A stretch of 13,024 nucleotides of DNA from JAWOJB01 sp046484325 (GTDB taxonomy: Bacteria > Actinomycetota > Acidimicrobiia > Spongiisociales > ZC4RG35), in the NCBI GenBank assembly GCA_046484325.1, contig JAWOJB010000101.1, forward strand, positions 1 through 13,024. The letters are read 5' to 3'. The position numbers and the translations under genes are program-made. How positions within the stretch are numbered: the stretch's first letter is position 1; every line of letters begins with the position of its first letter. Positions 5,932-12,370 of this stretch are shown in pieces. Under the pieces are notes generated by a model. It saw only the letters and a program-made list of their open reading frames with translations. It made no database searches and had not been told where the DNA came from.

Positions 5932-6935
5932 CGGTCCCTTGCCAGCTCGAGGGCCACGTCGATGATCATGTCCTCCTGGCCACCGACCACCTTGCGACGC
6001 CCGAGCTCGAGCAGGATGTCCTTGGCATCGACGCCGTATCGCTCGGCGGCCCGCTTGGCATGGAGGAGGAACGACCCGTACACCCCGGCGTAGCCGAGCA
6101 GCAGGCCGTCGCGGTCCACCACGCCCTGCTCCGGGCGGATCGGACGGACCACCTCCTCGGCGGCGTCCATCATCTTGAGCGGATCGACCCCGGTCTCGAT
6201 CCCCGACTTGGCACAGGTGGCCACGAGGATCTCGGTCGGGCAGTTCCCGGCACCGGCGCCCAACCCGGTGGCGCAGGCATCGATCTGGTCGACGCCCTCC
6301 TCGAGGGCCGCCAGGGAGTTGGCGACGGCGAGGCTCAGGTTGTTGTGAGCGTGGATCCCGACCTGGCAGCCGACGCCGTCCTTGACGGTCGCCACCCGGC
6401 GGCGGGCATCGTCGATGGTCATGGCTCCAGCCGAGTCGACCACGTACACGCACTCGGCGCCGTAGGACTCCATCTTCCTCGCCTCCTCGAGCAGGTGCTC
6501 GGGCGAGACCATGTGGGCCATCATGAGGAACCCCACCGTCTCCATCCCCAGCTCCCGGGCGAGTTCGAGGTGTTGACGGGAGATGTCGGCCTCCGTGCAA
6601 TGGGTGGCGATCCTGGCCACCCGCACCCCGATCTCGGCAGCCTTGCGGAGGTCGTCTTTGATGCCGATCCCCGGCAGCATCAGGATGGCGATCTTGGCGT
6701 GGCGCGCCTCGTCCACCGCCGCCCGGATGAGGTTCATCTCGCTGGTGTGGCTGAACCCGTAGTTGAACGACGAGCCACCGAGCCCGTCTCCGTGCGAGAC
6801 CTCGATCACGGGCACGCCGGCGGCGTCGAGCCGGGCAACCACCGAGCGGACCTGTTCCTCGGTGAACTGGTGCCGGACGGCGTGTGATCCGTCCCGGAGG
6901 GTCGAATCGGTCAGCCGGAAGGCGGGGGTGGTCAT
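5928..6935 (-). CDS. dmpG: 4-Hydroxy-2-oxovalerate aldolase (DmpG/BphI family)
   Basis: 335 aa, close to the 345 of DmpG. It cleaves 4-hydroxy-2-oxovalerate to pyruvate and acetaldehyde with a divalent metal. The N-terminal catalytic segment DSTLRDGSHAVRHQFT carries the expected Arg14, Asp15 and His18. The family signatures VSHGDGLGGSSFNYGF, ATHCTEADIS, GFLMMAHM and DSAGAM follow, then the metal site GIHAHNNLS (His195, His197), GAGAGNCPTE, and the C-terminal communication domain with LLGYAGVYGSFLLHA and GGQEDMIIDVAL, used to dock the acetaldehyde dehydrogenase. Its ATG overlaps the dehydrogenase stop (ATGA), as expected for two subunits of one channelling complex. Confident family call; MhpE or HsaF are the same enzyme in other pathways. 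Confidence 0.95.
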   Translation of the reverse strand: MTTPAFRLTDSTLRDGSHAVRHQFTEEQVRSVVARLDAAGVPVIEVSHGDGLGGSSFNYGFSHTSEMNLIRAAVDEARHAKIAILMLPGIGIKDDLRKAAEIGVRVARIATHCTEADISRQHLELARELGMETVGFLMMAHMVSPEHLLEEARKMESYGAECVYVVDSAGAMTIDDARRRVATVKDGVGCQVGIHAHNNLSLAVANSLAALEEGVDQIDACATGLGAGAGNCPTEILVATCAKSGIETGVDPLKMMDAAEEVVRPIRPEQGVVDRDGLLLGYAGVYGSFLLHAKRAAERYGVDAKDILLELGRRKVVGGQEDMIIDVALELARDR

Positions 6936-7846
6936 GAGCCCACCGACGCCAGCTCGATCGCCATCGCCTCTCCGACCCGCACGGCCGAGGCGGTCATGAT
7001 GTCGAGGTTGCCGGCGTATGGCGGGAAGTAGTCGCCGGCTCCCTCCACCTCCAGCAACGCCACCACGCGGGCCGGCACGATGCCGCCGGGGGTGCCGAAG
7101 ACGTCATGTTCGAACACCGGGTCGGCCTTGAGGCGGTATCCCGGCACGTACCGGGATACCTCCTCCACCACGGCGAGGATCGAGTCGGCGACGTCCTGCT
7201 CGTCGTACCCCTCGGAGAGCGCGCAGAAGACCGTGTTACGCATGAGGATCGGTGGGTCGGCCGGGTTGAGGATCATGATCGCCTTGCCATGGTGGGCCCC
7301 ACCCACCTCGACCAGCGCCGACGAGGTGGTCTCGGTGAACTCGTCGATGTTCTGACGGGTCCCGGGACCGGCGGAGAGGGAGGCCACCGTCGAAACGATC
7401 TCTGCGTATGGAACCTCGCAGACGCTGGCAACGGCGTGCACGATCGGGGTGGTCGCCTGACCCCCGCACGTGATGAGGTTGACGTTGGGCGCACTCAGGT
7501 TCTCGCCGAGGTTGACGGGCGGCACGACGAGCGGGCCCAGCTTGGCCGGGGTCAGGTCGACCGCCCGCAGACCGGCCTCTTCGTATCGGGGGGCGTTCTG
7601 ACGGTGCACCCAGGCCGAGGTGGCCTCGAACACGATGGCGAACTCGTCGGCCCGGTCGAGGAGTACGTCGACACCCTCGTGGGTGGCGTCGATCCCAGCT
7701 TCGCGAGCGCGACGGAGCCCGTCGGATTCGGGGTCGACGCCCACCACCATCCCGAGCTCGAGATGGGGCGAGCGGAGCAGCTTGAACATGAGGTCGGTCC
7801 CGATGTTCCCCGACCCCACGATCGCGCAGGGGACCCTGCTGGACAT
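6932..7846 (-). CDS. dmpF: Acetaldehyde dehydrogenase (acylating), DmpF/BphJ family
   Basis: 304 aa from the ATG at 7846 (DmpF is 312). It oxidises acetaldehyde to acetyl-CoA with NAD+ and CoA in complex with the aldolase. The Rossmann loop is AIVGSGNIGTDLM (residues 8-20), the catalytic thiol is Cys127 in NLITCGGQATTP, and the family blocks SAGPGTRQNIDEFTETTS, MILNPADPP and EGAGDYFPPYAGNLDIMTA follow. The start was chosen because family members begin about seven residues before the Rossmann strand. An upstream GTG at 7906 overlaps the hydratase stop by 4 nt, like the other junctions, and would add 20 residues encoded by a perfect inverted repeat, so it cannot be fully excluded. No Shine-Dalgarno is seen before 7846. 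Confidence 0.93.
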   Translation of the reverse strand: MSSRVPCAIVGSGNIGTDLMFKLLRSPHLELGMVVGVDPESDGLRRAREAGIDATHEGVDVLLDRADEFAIVFEATSAWVHRQNAPRYEEAGLRAVDLTPAKLGPLVVPPVNLGENLSAPNVNLITCGGQATTPIVHAVASVCEVPYAEIVSTVASLSAGPGTRQNIDEFTETTSSALVEVGGAHHGKAIMILNPADPPILMRNTVFCALSEGYDEQDVADSILAVVEEVSRYVPGYRLKADPVFEHDVFGTPGGIVPARVVALLEVEGAGDYFPPYAGNLDIMTASAVRVGEAMAIELASVGS

Positions 7847-7851
7847 CGATG

Positions 7852-7892
7852 ATTGAGCAACGGCGTCGCCCTGGCCCACACGGTTGCTCAAT
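7852..7892. promoter_or_regulatory. Perfect 10-bp inverted repeat before the acetaldehyde dehydrogenase gene
   Basis: ATTGAGCAAC at 7852-7861 and GTTGCTCAAT at 7883-7892 are exact reverse complements separated by 21 nt, centre to centre 31 bp, about three helical turns. The structure occupies most of the 56-bp gap between the hydratase stop (7903) and the ATG at 7846, and its near arm ends 5 nt before the ATG. The arms are richer in A+T than their surroundings. It may be an operator for a second regulator or an RNA hairpin that limits translation or transcription past the first gene; the sequence differs from the 17-bp motif found at the other promoters. Confidence 0.6.
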
Positions 7893-7902
7893 GAACCGCC
7901 GG

Positions 7903-8676
7903 TCACGCAAACCTCGCCCTCACCGAACCAAGCCGGTCGAAGTCGGCCCGGACGACGTCACCCGGCCCGACGTCGAAGGCGGCGTGGAGGGAGCCGGTCA
8001 TGACGAACTGGCCGGCCTCGAGGGTCACGTCGAACGGTGCGAGGGTGTTGGCCAGCCAGGCGACCGCCTGAACGGGGTTGCCGAGGGCGGCGGCACCGGC
8101 GCCGGTGGCGACGGTCTCGCCGTTGCGGGTCATCACCATCCCGGTGAGGCGAAGATCGAAGTCGACCGGGACGAGCCGGGATCCGAGGATCGACGAGCCG
8201 GCCGAGGCGAGGTCGGCGATGGTGTCGGGCAGGGTGATCCTCCAATCGGCGATGCGGGAGTCCACAAGCTCCATGGCCGCCACCGCCCCCTCGACGGCCC
8301 GGGCGGCGTCCACGAGGGTGACACCGGGCCCTCGCAGCGGCCGGCCGAGCACGAGGGCGATCTCGGCCTCGACCTTCGGCTGGATGTACTCGGCGACGGT
8401 CAGGACGGCGCCGTCGTCGACGACCTGGGACCGGAGCTGGGGTGCATAGTCGGGCTCGAAGACACCCAGTAGCTCTTGCATCGGTCGTGAGGTGAGCCCG
8501 AGCTTCCACCCGACGATCTCATCGCCGCCGTCGAGGAGTATCCGCACCAGTTCCTGCTGGGTGAGATAGCCGTCGAGCGCCGTCATCTCGGGTTCGCTCT
8601 CGGTCAGCGGCGGGATGGGCACCCGGTCGCGCCGGGCGGCGTAGAGCGCCTCGGCACGTTCACGCGGAGTGGCCAT
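7903..8676 (-). CDS. dmpE: 2-Keto-4-pentenoate hydratase (XylJ/DmpE type)
   Basis: 257 aa. It adds water to 2-hydroxypenta-2,4-dienoate to give 4-hydroxy-2-oxovalerate (Mg2+/Mn2+ dependent). The hydratase reading rests on the wording VDSRIADWRITLPDTIADLASAG (in DmpE, VDSRIRDWKIKIQDTVAD) and on GAGAAALGNPVQAVAWLANTL, which is nearly the DmpE sequence and unlike the two decarboxylase-like paralogues in the operon. KLGLTSRPMQELLGV and YIQPKVEAEIALVL (metal ligands) are also present. It is the first gene of the nine-gene minus-strand unit and sits before the acetaldehyde dehydrogenase gene, as in xyl/dmp operons. The ATG at 8676 has no Shine-Dalgarno; a -10-like TACAGT ends 7 nt before it, so the transcript may be leaderless. 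Confidence 0.88.
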   Translation of the reverse strand: MATPRERAEALYAARRDRVPIPPLTESEPEMTALDGYLTQQELVRILLDGGDEIVGWKLGLTSRPMQELLGVFEPDYAPQLRSQVVDDGAVLTVAEYIQPKVEAEIALVLGRPLRGPGVTLVDAARAVEGAVAAMELVDSRIADWRITLPDTIADLASAGSSILGSRLVPVDFDLRLTGMVMTRNGETVATGAGAAALGNPVQAVAWLANTLAPFDVTLEAGQFVMTGSLHAAFDVGPGDVVRADFDRLGSVRARFA

Positions 8677-8734
8677 GCCGTCGACTGTATCCGGGGCGTC
8701 CCGCGGTGCGGTCCGCCGTTCTCACATGCGGGAC
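8677..8734 (-). promoter_or_regulatory. Promoter with tandem 17-bp operators for the hydratase-led operon
   Basis: Read on the plus strand, the two sites are GTCCCGCGGTGCGGTCC (8698-8714) and GTTCTCACATGCGGGAC (8718-8734), 20 bp apart start to start. On the minus strand they are followed by TACAGT (8689-8684) and, 7 nt later, the ATG at 8676. The far site begins 58 bp before the ATG. The site nearer the gene is the poorer match at one end. It lies entirely in the gap after the iclR stop at 8746. Confidence 0.65.
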
Positions 8735-8745
8735 GAGGCGGAGAC

Positions 8746-9519
8746 TCACGGCCTCCATCCCAGCCTGCGGGACGCCACCGCCGTCATCTCCCGGACGGCG
8801 AGCGTGATCTTGTCGAGGAGGGGCTCCATCCGTTGGCCGGGCCCGGCCACGCTCATCGCCGCACGCACCCGACCGATGCCGTCGCGGATCGGACCGGCCA
8901 CGCTCAGCACCCCCTCCTCCGACTCCTCGAGGTTGTGGGCGAAGCCGCGACCGCGGATCTCCTTCAGCTCACGCCGGAGACGCTCCGGGTCGGTGATCGT
9001 GCGGGAGGTGAGGGCCGGCAGCTCCCAGCCCTCGAGAACTCGGTCGAGCTCGTAGTCGGGGAGGTGGGCCAGCAGCAGCTTGCCGGTGCCGGTGCAGTGG
9101 GCCCAGTTCCTGCGACCGACCTCCATGAACAGGCGGAGTGTGTTGGGGCTGTCGAGCCGTTCGATGTAGACGACCTCCCGCCCGTCGAGCACCGCCACCT
9201 GGACGGTCTCCCCGGTGGCGGCGCGCAGCTGCTCCATCGACGGCATCACCGCCTCGTGCAGGTCGAGCCCGGTCGCCACCGCCGCCCCCAGGTCGTACAC
9301 GGCCAGGCCGAGCCGATAGCGACCCGACTCGGGGTCCTGTTCCACGAGGTGCTCGGCCGAGAGGGTCACCAGCAGCCGATGTACGGTCGACTTCCCCAAC
9401 CCGAGCCGGCGCGCAAGCTCCGAGACGCCGAATTCCCGGTCTCGGGCCGAGAACTGCTTGAGCAGGCGGGCGGCGTTGCGGACCGACGAGAGGATCTGGC
9501 GGTCGTCGGGCACCCTCAC
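8746..9519 (-). CDS. IclR-family transcriptional regulator
   Basis: 257 aa, GTG start in a GTGA overlap with the stop of the upstream unknown gene. The N-terminal winged helix-turn-helix covers about residues 10-70, with FGVSELARRLGLGKSTVHRLL (30-50) as helix-turn-helix and a GRYRLG wing. The IclR effector domain (about 75-250) shows NWAHCTGTGKLLLAHLP and HNLEESEEGVLSVAGPI, where small-molecule ligands bind. IclR proteins such as PcaR, PcaU and PobR commonly control aromatic catabolism, as activators or repressors, and bind as dimers or tetramers. Position within the cluster makes it the prime candidate for the tandem 17-bp motif found at five nearby promoters, including its own (10185-10241), so autoregulation is likely. 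The ligand is probably a catechol-pathway compound (inference). Confidence 0.93.
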   Translation of the reverse strand: MRVPDDRQILSSVRNAARLLKQFSARDREFGVSELARRLGLGKSTVHRLLVTLSAEHLVEQDPESGRYRLGLAVYDLGAAVATGLDLHEAVMPSMEQLRAATGETVQVAVLDGREVVYIERLDSPNTLRLFMEVGRRNWAHCTGTGKLLLAHLPDYELDRVLEGWELPALTSRTITDPERLRRELKEIRGRGFAHNLEESEEGVLSVAGPIRDGIGRVRAAMSVAGPGQRMEPLLDKITLAVREMTAVASRRLGWRP

Positions 9520-10184
9520 GCCCCGCGCAGGGCCTCGAGCACAGCCCGGCGGAGGGCGGCCGGGTCCGGCCTGCCCCGGACGAGCGCCTGGACGCGTTCG
9601 TCGTGCGGCACGATCTCGAGGGCGAGGAGTGCCTGGGCCCTCACGAGTCCGGCCAGGGCGGCGCCCTCCATCTCGTCGACCAGCGACTCGCGGCCTCCGG
9701 CATGGGCTCGGATCGCCTCGAAGTCGCGAGCTTCGACGGCGTGGGCATTGGCCAGGCCGGCGCCGGCGTGACCGGCATGGTGGCTGGTGAGCTGGCTCCC
9801 CGGCTGGACGATGAGGTGGTACAGGTAGGTGGTGATGCCGACGGCGCGCCGAACCCGGTCGCCGGCGGGGGCGGTCCGCTCGTCGATGACGCCGAGGGCG
9901 GGAAGGACCACCGGGTCGTAGAACCTGAGCGTCCACTCGAGGCCGTCCACCCTGTCCTCGAGCTCGACCTCGGGCCCTCGGGGCCCGGCCAGTCGCTCAC
10001 GGGTGGCGACCACGTGGAGGTTCTGGACGCCGGCCGCCACCACGGTGAAGGGTGCCTCCAGGAGCGGCATCCTGCCCTGGATGGCCGGCGGCTGGAGCCC
10101 GGCGGCGGCGGCGTACGACTGGTGAACCGTTCGGACGTAGTCGGCCATCGCCTGACGCATGTCCTCGGGACGGGGAGCCGTCAT
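9516..10184 (-). CDS. Uncharacterised His-rich protein, first gene of the iclR operon
   Basis: 222 aa; I do not recognise the family. No signal peptide or membrane segment is seen. Visible features are a helical N-terminus (MRQAMADYVRTVHQSYAAAA), a central region with LEWTLRFYDP, then a His-rich stretch SHHAGHAGAGLANAHAVEARD (His135, 136, 139, 148) that could bind a metal or a cofactor, and an Ala/Leu-rich helical C-terminus. The ATG at 10184 was chosen because it is 57 bp from the distal operator and 7 nt from a TATGGT -10, the same geometry as the dioxygenase genes; the in-frame ATGs at 10196 and 10214 lie within the -10 and the operator. Its stop overlaps the iclR start, so the two are co-translated. 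It may act in the pathway or modify the regulator's signal. Confidence 0.75.
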   Translation of the reverse strand: MTAPRPEDMRQAMADYVRTVHQSYAAAAGLQPPAIQGRMPLLEAPFTVVAAGVQNLHVVATRERLAGPRGPEVELEDRVDGLEWTLRFYDPVVLPALGVIDERTAPAGDRVRRAVGITTYLYHLIVQPGSQLTSHHAGHAGAGLANAHAVEARDFEAIRAHAGGRESLVDEMEGAALAGLVRAQALLALEIVPHDERVQALVRGRPDPAALRRAVLEALRGA

Positions 10185-10241
10185 GTCGACGACCATATCG
10201 GGTTGTTCCCCCATGAGGGACGGTGTTCTTGCATCCGGGAC
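10185..10241 (-). promoter_or_regulatory. Promoter with tandem 17-bp operators for the unknown-iclR operon
   Basis: Operators on the plus strand are GTTCCCCCATGAGGGAC (10205-10221) and GTTCTTGCATCCGGGAC (10225-10241), exactly 20 bp apart. On the minus strand TATGGT follows at 10197-10192 and the ATG at 10184 comes 7 nt later. The distal site begins 57 bp before the ATG. The 3-nt gap between the two sites and the 7 nt between proximal site and -10 match the other promoters. Confidence 0.7.
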
Positions 10242-10251
10242 GAGAGGGTGG

Positions 10252-10292
10252 TGTGCGACGTGAGAGGTGGACGTGAGACGTGAGACGTGAGC
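10252..10292. repeat. Short heptamer array, unit CGTGAGA
   Basis: Six units in the divergent promoter region: TGTGCGA, CGTGAGA (10259), GGTGGA (one base short), CGTGAGA (10272), CGTGAGA (10279) and CGTGAGC (10286). The unit differs from the one at 5100-5176 by a single G-to-A change. The array separates the two opposing operator sets (10205-10241 and 10299-10336). Confidence 0.75.
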
Positions 10293-10298
10293 AGTTCC

Positions 10299-10355
10299 GT
10301 CCCACCCTGCGGAACACGCGTCCCGGAGCCCGGGGCCGGCCGATATGGTCCCCCT
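10299..10355 (+). promoter_or_regulatory. Promoter with 17-bp operators for catechol 2,3-dioxygenase 1
   Basis: The distal operator GTCCCACCCTGCGGAAC (10299-10315) starts 57 bp before the ATG at 10356. The proximal copy, GTCCCGGAGCCCGGGGC (10320-10336), is the poorest of the set and 21 rather than 20 bp away. TATGGT (10344-10349) ends 6 nt before the ATG, so transcription probably begins at the A of the start codon. An additional 6-bp inverted repeat, GTTCCG (10294-10299) with CGGAAC (10310-10315), overlaps the distal site and could be an alternative reading of it. Confidence 0.6.
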
Positions 10356-11264
10356 ATGGGCATCCTCCGGCTCTCGCACGTCGACATCACCGTCCCCGAC
10401 CTCGATCTCGCCACTGCCTACTACTCCGAGGTGATGGGCATGTTCGAGACCGAGCGCACCGAGGATCGTGTCTTCTTCAAGTGCTGGGATGAGGAGGACC
10501 ACCACTCGCTCGGCGTCCGCTATGACCCCCGGGTGGGCATCGACCGGTTCACGTTCAAGGTCGAAGAGCAGGACGACCTCGAGGACCTCGAGTCGCGGGT
10601 GGAGTCCTACGGGTTTCGCGTCCACCGGATCTCGCGCGGCGAAGAAATCGGACAGGGCGAGTCGATCCGCTTCGAGACGCCGTCGGGCCACGAGATGGAG
10701 CTCGTCCACGAGGTGACCAGGCTCGGATCGGCCCTCCCGAAGGTCAACCCGCATCCGGTGCCGGAAGGCCTTCGTGGCATCGCCCCTCCCCGCATCGACC
10801 ACCTCCTCGTCACCGCCGAGGAGGTCCCCGAGGCCACCAAGTTCTACATGGACGTGCTCGGATTCCGCCTCACCGAGCAGCTCCTCGACGGTGACGGCCA
10901 GAAGATCGGGGTGTGGATGGAGCGATCGCACTCTCCCCACGACCTGGCCGTGGTGTCCGGCTCCAACGGAGGGCTGCATCACTTCGCCTTCTGGCTGGAC
11001 GACTGGGATCACGTCCGCAAGGCGGCCGACATCCTCGCCTACAACGCAATCCAGATCGATGTGGGACCCACCCGCCACGGGATCACTCGCGGCAACACCA
11101 TCTACTTCTTCGACCCGATGGGGACGAGGAACGAGGTCTTCACCGGGGGATATCGCCCCGACCCCGACTTCCCGACCATCACGTGGACCGAGGACAACAT
11201 CGGAAAGGCGATCTTCTACTACGAGGGCGACCTCAACGAGCGCTTCATGAAGGTCCACACGTAG
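10356..11264 (+). CDS. xylE: Catechol 2,3-dioxygenase, XylE/DmpB type (copy 1)
   Basis: 302 aa, type I extradiol dioxygenase with two vicinal-oxygen-chelate modules (about 5-120 and 145-290). It opens catechol at the 2,3 bond using Fe(II) and O2. The Fe ligands align with XylE His153, His214 and Glu265: His149 (RIDHLLV), His209 (GLHHFAF) and Glu260 (TRNEVFTGG). Active-site His195 (PHDLAVV), His241 (GPTRHG) and Tyr250 (IYFFDP) are also present, and the tail KAIFYYEGDLNERFM is close to XylE. The ATG at 10356 was chosen over an in-frame ATG at 10287 because the family starts at MGILRLSHV and the upstream residues are encoded by the operator DNA. No Shine-Dalgarno; a leaderless transcript is likely. 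A close paralogue follows at 11368. Confidence 0.94.
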   Translation: MGILRLSHVDITVPDLDLATAYYSEVMGMFETERTEDRVFFKCWDEEDHHSLGVRYDPRVGIDRFTFKVEEQDDLEDLESRVESYGFRVHRISRGEEIGQGESIRFETPSGHEMELVHEVTRLGSALPKVNPHPVPEGLRGIAPPRIDHLLVTAEEVPEATKFYMDVLGFRLTEQLLDGDGQKIGVWMERSHSPHDLAVVSGSNGGLHHFAFWLDDWDHVRKAADILAYNAIQIDVGPTRHGITRGNTIYFFDPMGTRNEVFTGGYRPDPDFPTITWTEDNIGKAIFYYEGDLNERFMKVHT

Positions 11265-11310
11265 CGAACGCATCCGGCGAGCAGCGGGACACCGAGCTCG
11301 AGGGCTGGAT

Positions 11311-11367
11311 GTTCCGCCATCCGGGACGGCTTCCCCGCATGCGGGACGAGCCTCCTACATTCGTCCC
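11311..11367 (+). promoter_or_regulatory. Promoter with tandem 17-bp operators for catechol 2,3-dioxygenase 2
   Basis: The clearest example of the set: GTTCCGCCATCCGGGAC (11311-11327) and TTCCCCGCATGCGGGAC (11331-11347, containing the perfect 12-bp palindrome CCCGCATGCGGG), 20 bp apart. TACATT (11356-11361) lies 8 nt further on and the ATG at 11368 follows after 6 nt. No -35 hexamer is recognisable; its place is taken by the proximal operator (-37 to -21 relative to the ATG). A separate promoter inside this tandem pair means the second dioxygenase does not depend on read-through from the first. Confidence 0.72.
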
Positions 11368-12279
11368 ATGGGAATCCTGCGCCTGTCACACGTCGAGATC
11401 CGGGTCCCCGATCTCGAGCTGTCGACCGCCTACTACACCGAGGTCGTCGGTCTCGTCGAGACGGCCCGGGAGAGCAATCGGGTGTGGCTGAAGTGCTGGG
11501 ACGAACATCAACACCACTCAGTGATCCTCACCTACGCCCCCACCTACGGCCTCGAGGTCATGGGGTTCAAGCTCCAGGAGCGCGCCGATCTCGACCACTA
11601 TCAGGCGCGGGTCGAGGCAGCCGGCATCCCGGTGCACCGGTTCACAGCCGGTGAGCTCGGGTCCGGGACGGGTGAGACGGTGCGGTTCACGGCTCCGAGC
11701 GGGCACGTCACCGATCTCGTGTGGGGCATGGAGCAGGTCGGCAACCTGCTCCCGCTCCACAACCCGCCGCCCGAGCCGCAGGGCCTGGTGGGCATCCACC
11801 CTCCCAGGCTCGATCACATCTTCCTCATGTGCGAGGACGTCGACGCCACGACCGAGTTCTTCACCGGGGTGCTCGACTTCCGCCTGACCGAGCAGATCCT
11901 GGCCGACGACGGCCACCAGCTCTGCACCTTCCTCGAGCGCAGCCACACCGCCCACGACCTCGCGTTCATCACCGGGCCCCAGGGAGCGTTCCACCATGTG
12001 GCCTTCTGGATGGACGACTGGAACGACCTGCGCCGGGCGGCCGACATCTGCTCGTACCACGGGGTGCGGATCGATGCCGGGCCCACCCGCCACGGGGCCA
12101 CCCGCGGCTGGGGCCTGTACTTCTTCGACCCGGCCGGCAACCGCAACGAGGTCTACACCGGCGGGTACTGGGTCGATCCCGACCGCGAGCCGATCACCTG
12201 GACCGAATCCGATATGGGTCGCGCCATCTTCTACTACGAGGGCGTGGTCGACCAGCGTTTCCTCACGGTCCACAGCTGA
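11368..12279 (+). CDS. xylE: Catechol 2,3-dioxygenase, XylE/DmpB type (copy 2)
   Basis: 303 aa, collinear with copy 1. Fe(II) ligands are His150 (RLDHIFL), His210 (FHHVAF) and Glu261 (NRNEVYTGGY); His196 (AHDLAF), His242 (GPTRHG) and Tyr251 (LYFFDP) complete the active site. The pair start almost identically (MGILRLSHV(D/E)I(T/R)VPDL(D/E)L) but diverge in the middle of the first module and in the region 55-130, so the duplication is not recent. The second domain carries different residues around the pocket (GATRGWGLY here, GITRGNTIY in copy 1), which may mean different substituted catechols. The ATG at 11368 sits 6 nt after a TACATT -10, again without a Shine-Dalgarno. Confidence 0.94.
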   Translation: MGILRLSHVEIRVPDLELSTAYYTEVVGLVETARESNRVWLKCWDEHQHHSVILTYAPTYGLEVMGFKLQERADLDHYQARVEAAGIPVHRFTAGELGSGTGETVRFTAPSGHVTDLVWGMEQVGNLLPLHNPPPEPQGLVGIHPPRLDHIFLMCEDVDATTEFFTGVLDFRLTEQILADDGHQLCTFLERSHTAHDLAFITGPQGAFHHVAFWMDDWNDLRRAADICSYHGVRIDAGPTRHGATRGWGLYFFDPAGNRNEVYTGGYWVDPDREPITWTESDMGRAIFYYEGVVDQRFLTVHS

Positions 12280-12318
12280 GCATCGAGCCCCCAAGGGCCC
12301 TGCCAACCGTGGGCCGGC

Positions 12319-12353
12319 GAACACAAGGAGTGTGTTCCCCAACCCTGGGTTGG
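12319..12353 (+). terminator. Two adjacent hairpins after the dioxygenase genes, possible terminator
   Basis: GAACACA (12319-12325) pairs with TGTGTTC (12331-12337) around AGGAG, and two bases on CCAACCC (12339-12345) pairs with GGGTTGG (12347-12353) about a single T. Both 7-bp stems are perfect. TCTTCC follows, a weak pyrimidine run and not a T-tract. They lie between the dioxygenase stop at 12279 and the phosphatase promoter, where a terminator would keep the two units separate. Confidence 0.5.
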
Positions 12354-12370
12354 TCTTCCGGCCGCCCGGT

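Noticed and set aside
7847..7906. GTG at 7906 as the start of acetaldehyde dehydrogenase (GTGA overlap with the hydratase stop).
   Set aside because: It would add 20 residues not found at the family N-terminus and encoded by the inverted repeat. Kept only as an alternative, because the overlap matches other junctions.
10185..11273. Extension of the unknown minus-strand gene far upstream (open frame to 11273), opposite dioxygenase 1.
   Set aside because: The extension is antisense to a conserved dioxygenase and crosses both operator sets. The promoter geometry fixes the start at 10184.
11265..11310. Terminator between the two dioxygenase genes.
   Set aside because: Only the 8-bp palindrome CGAGCTCG is present, with no convincing stem-loop or T-run.
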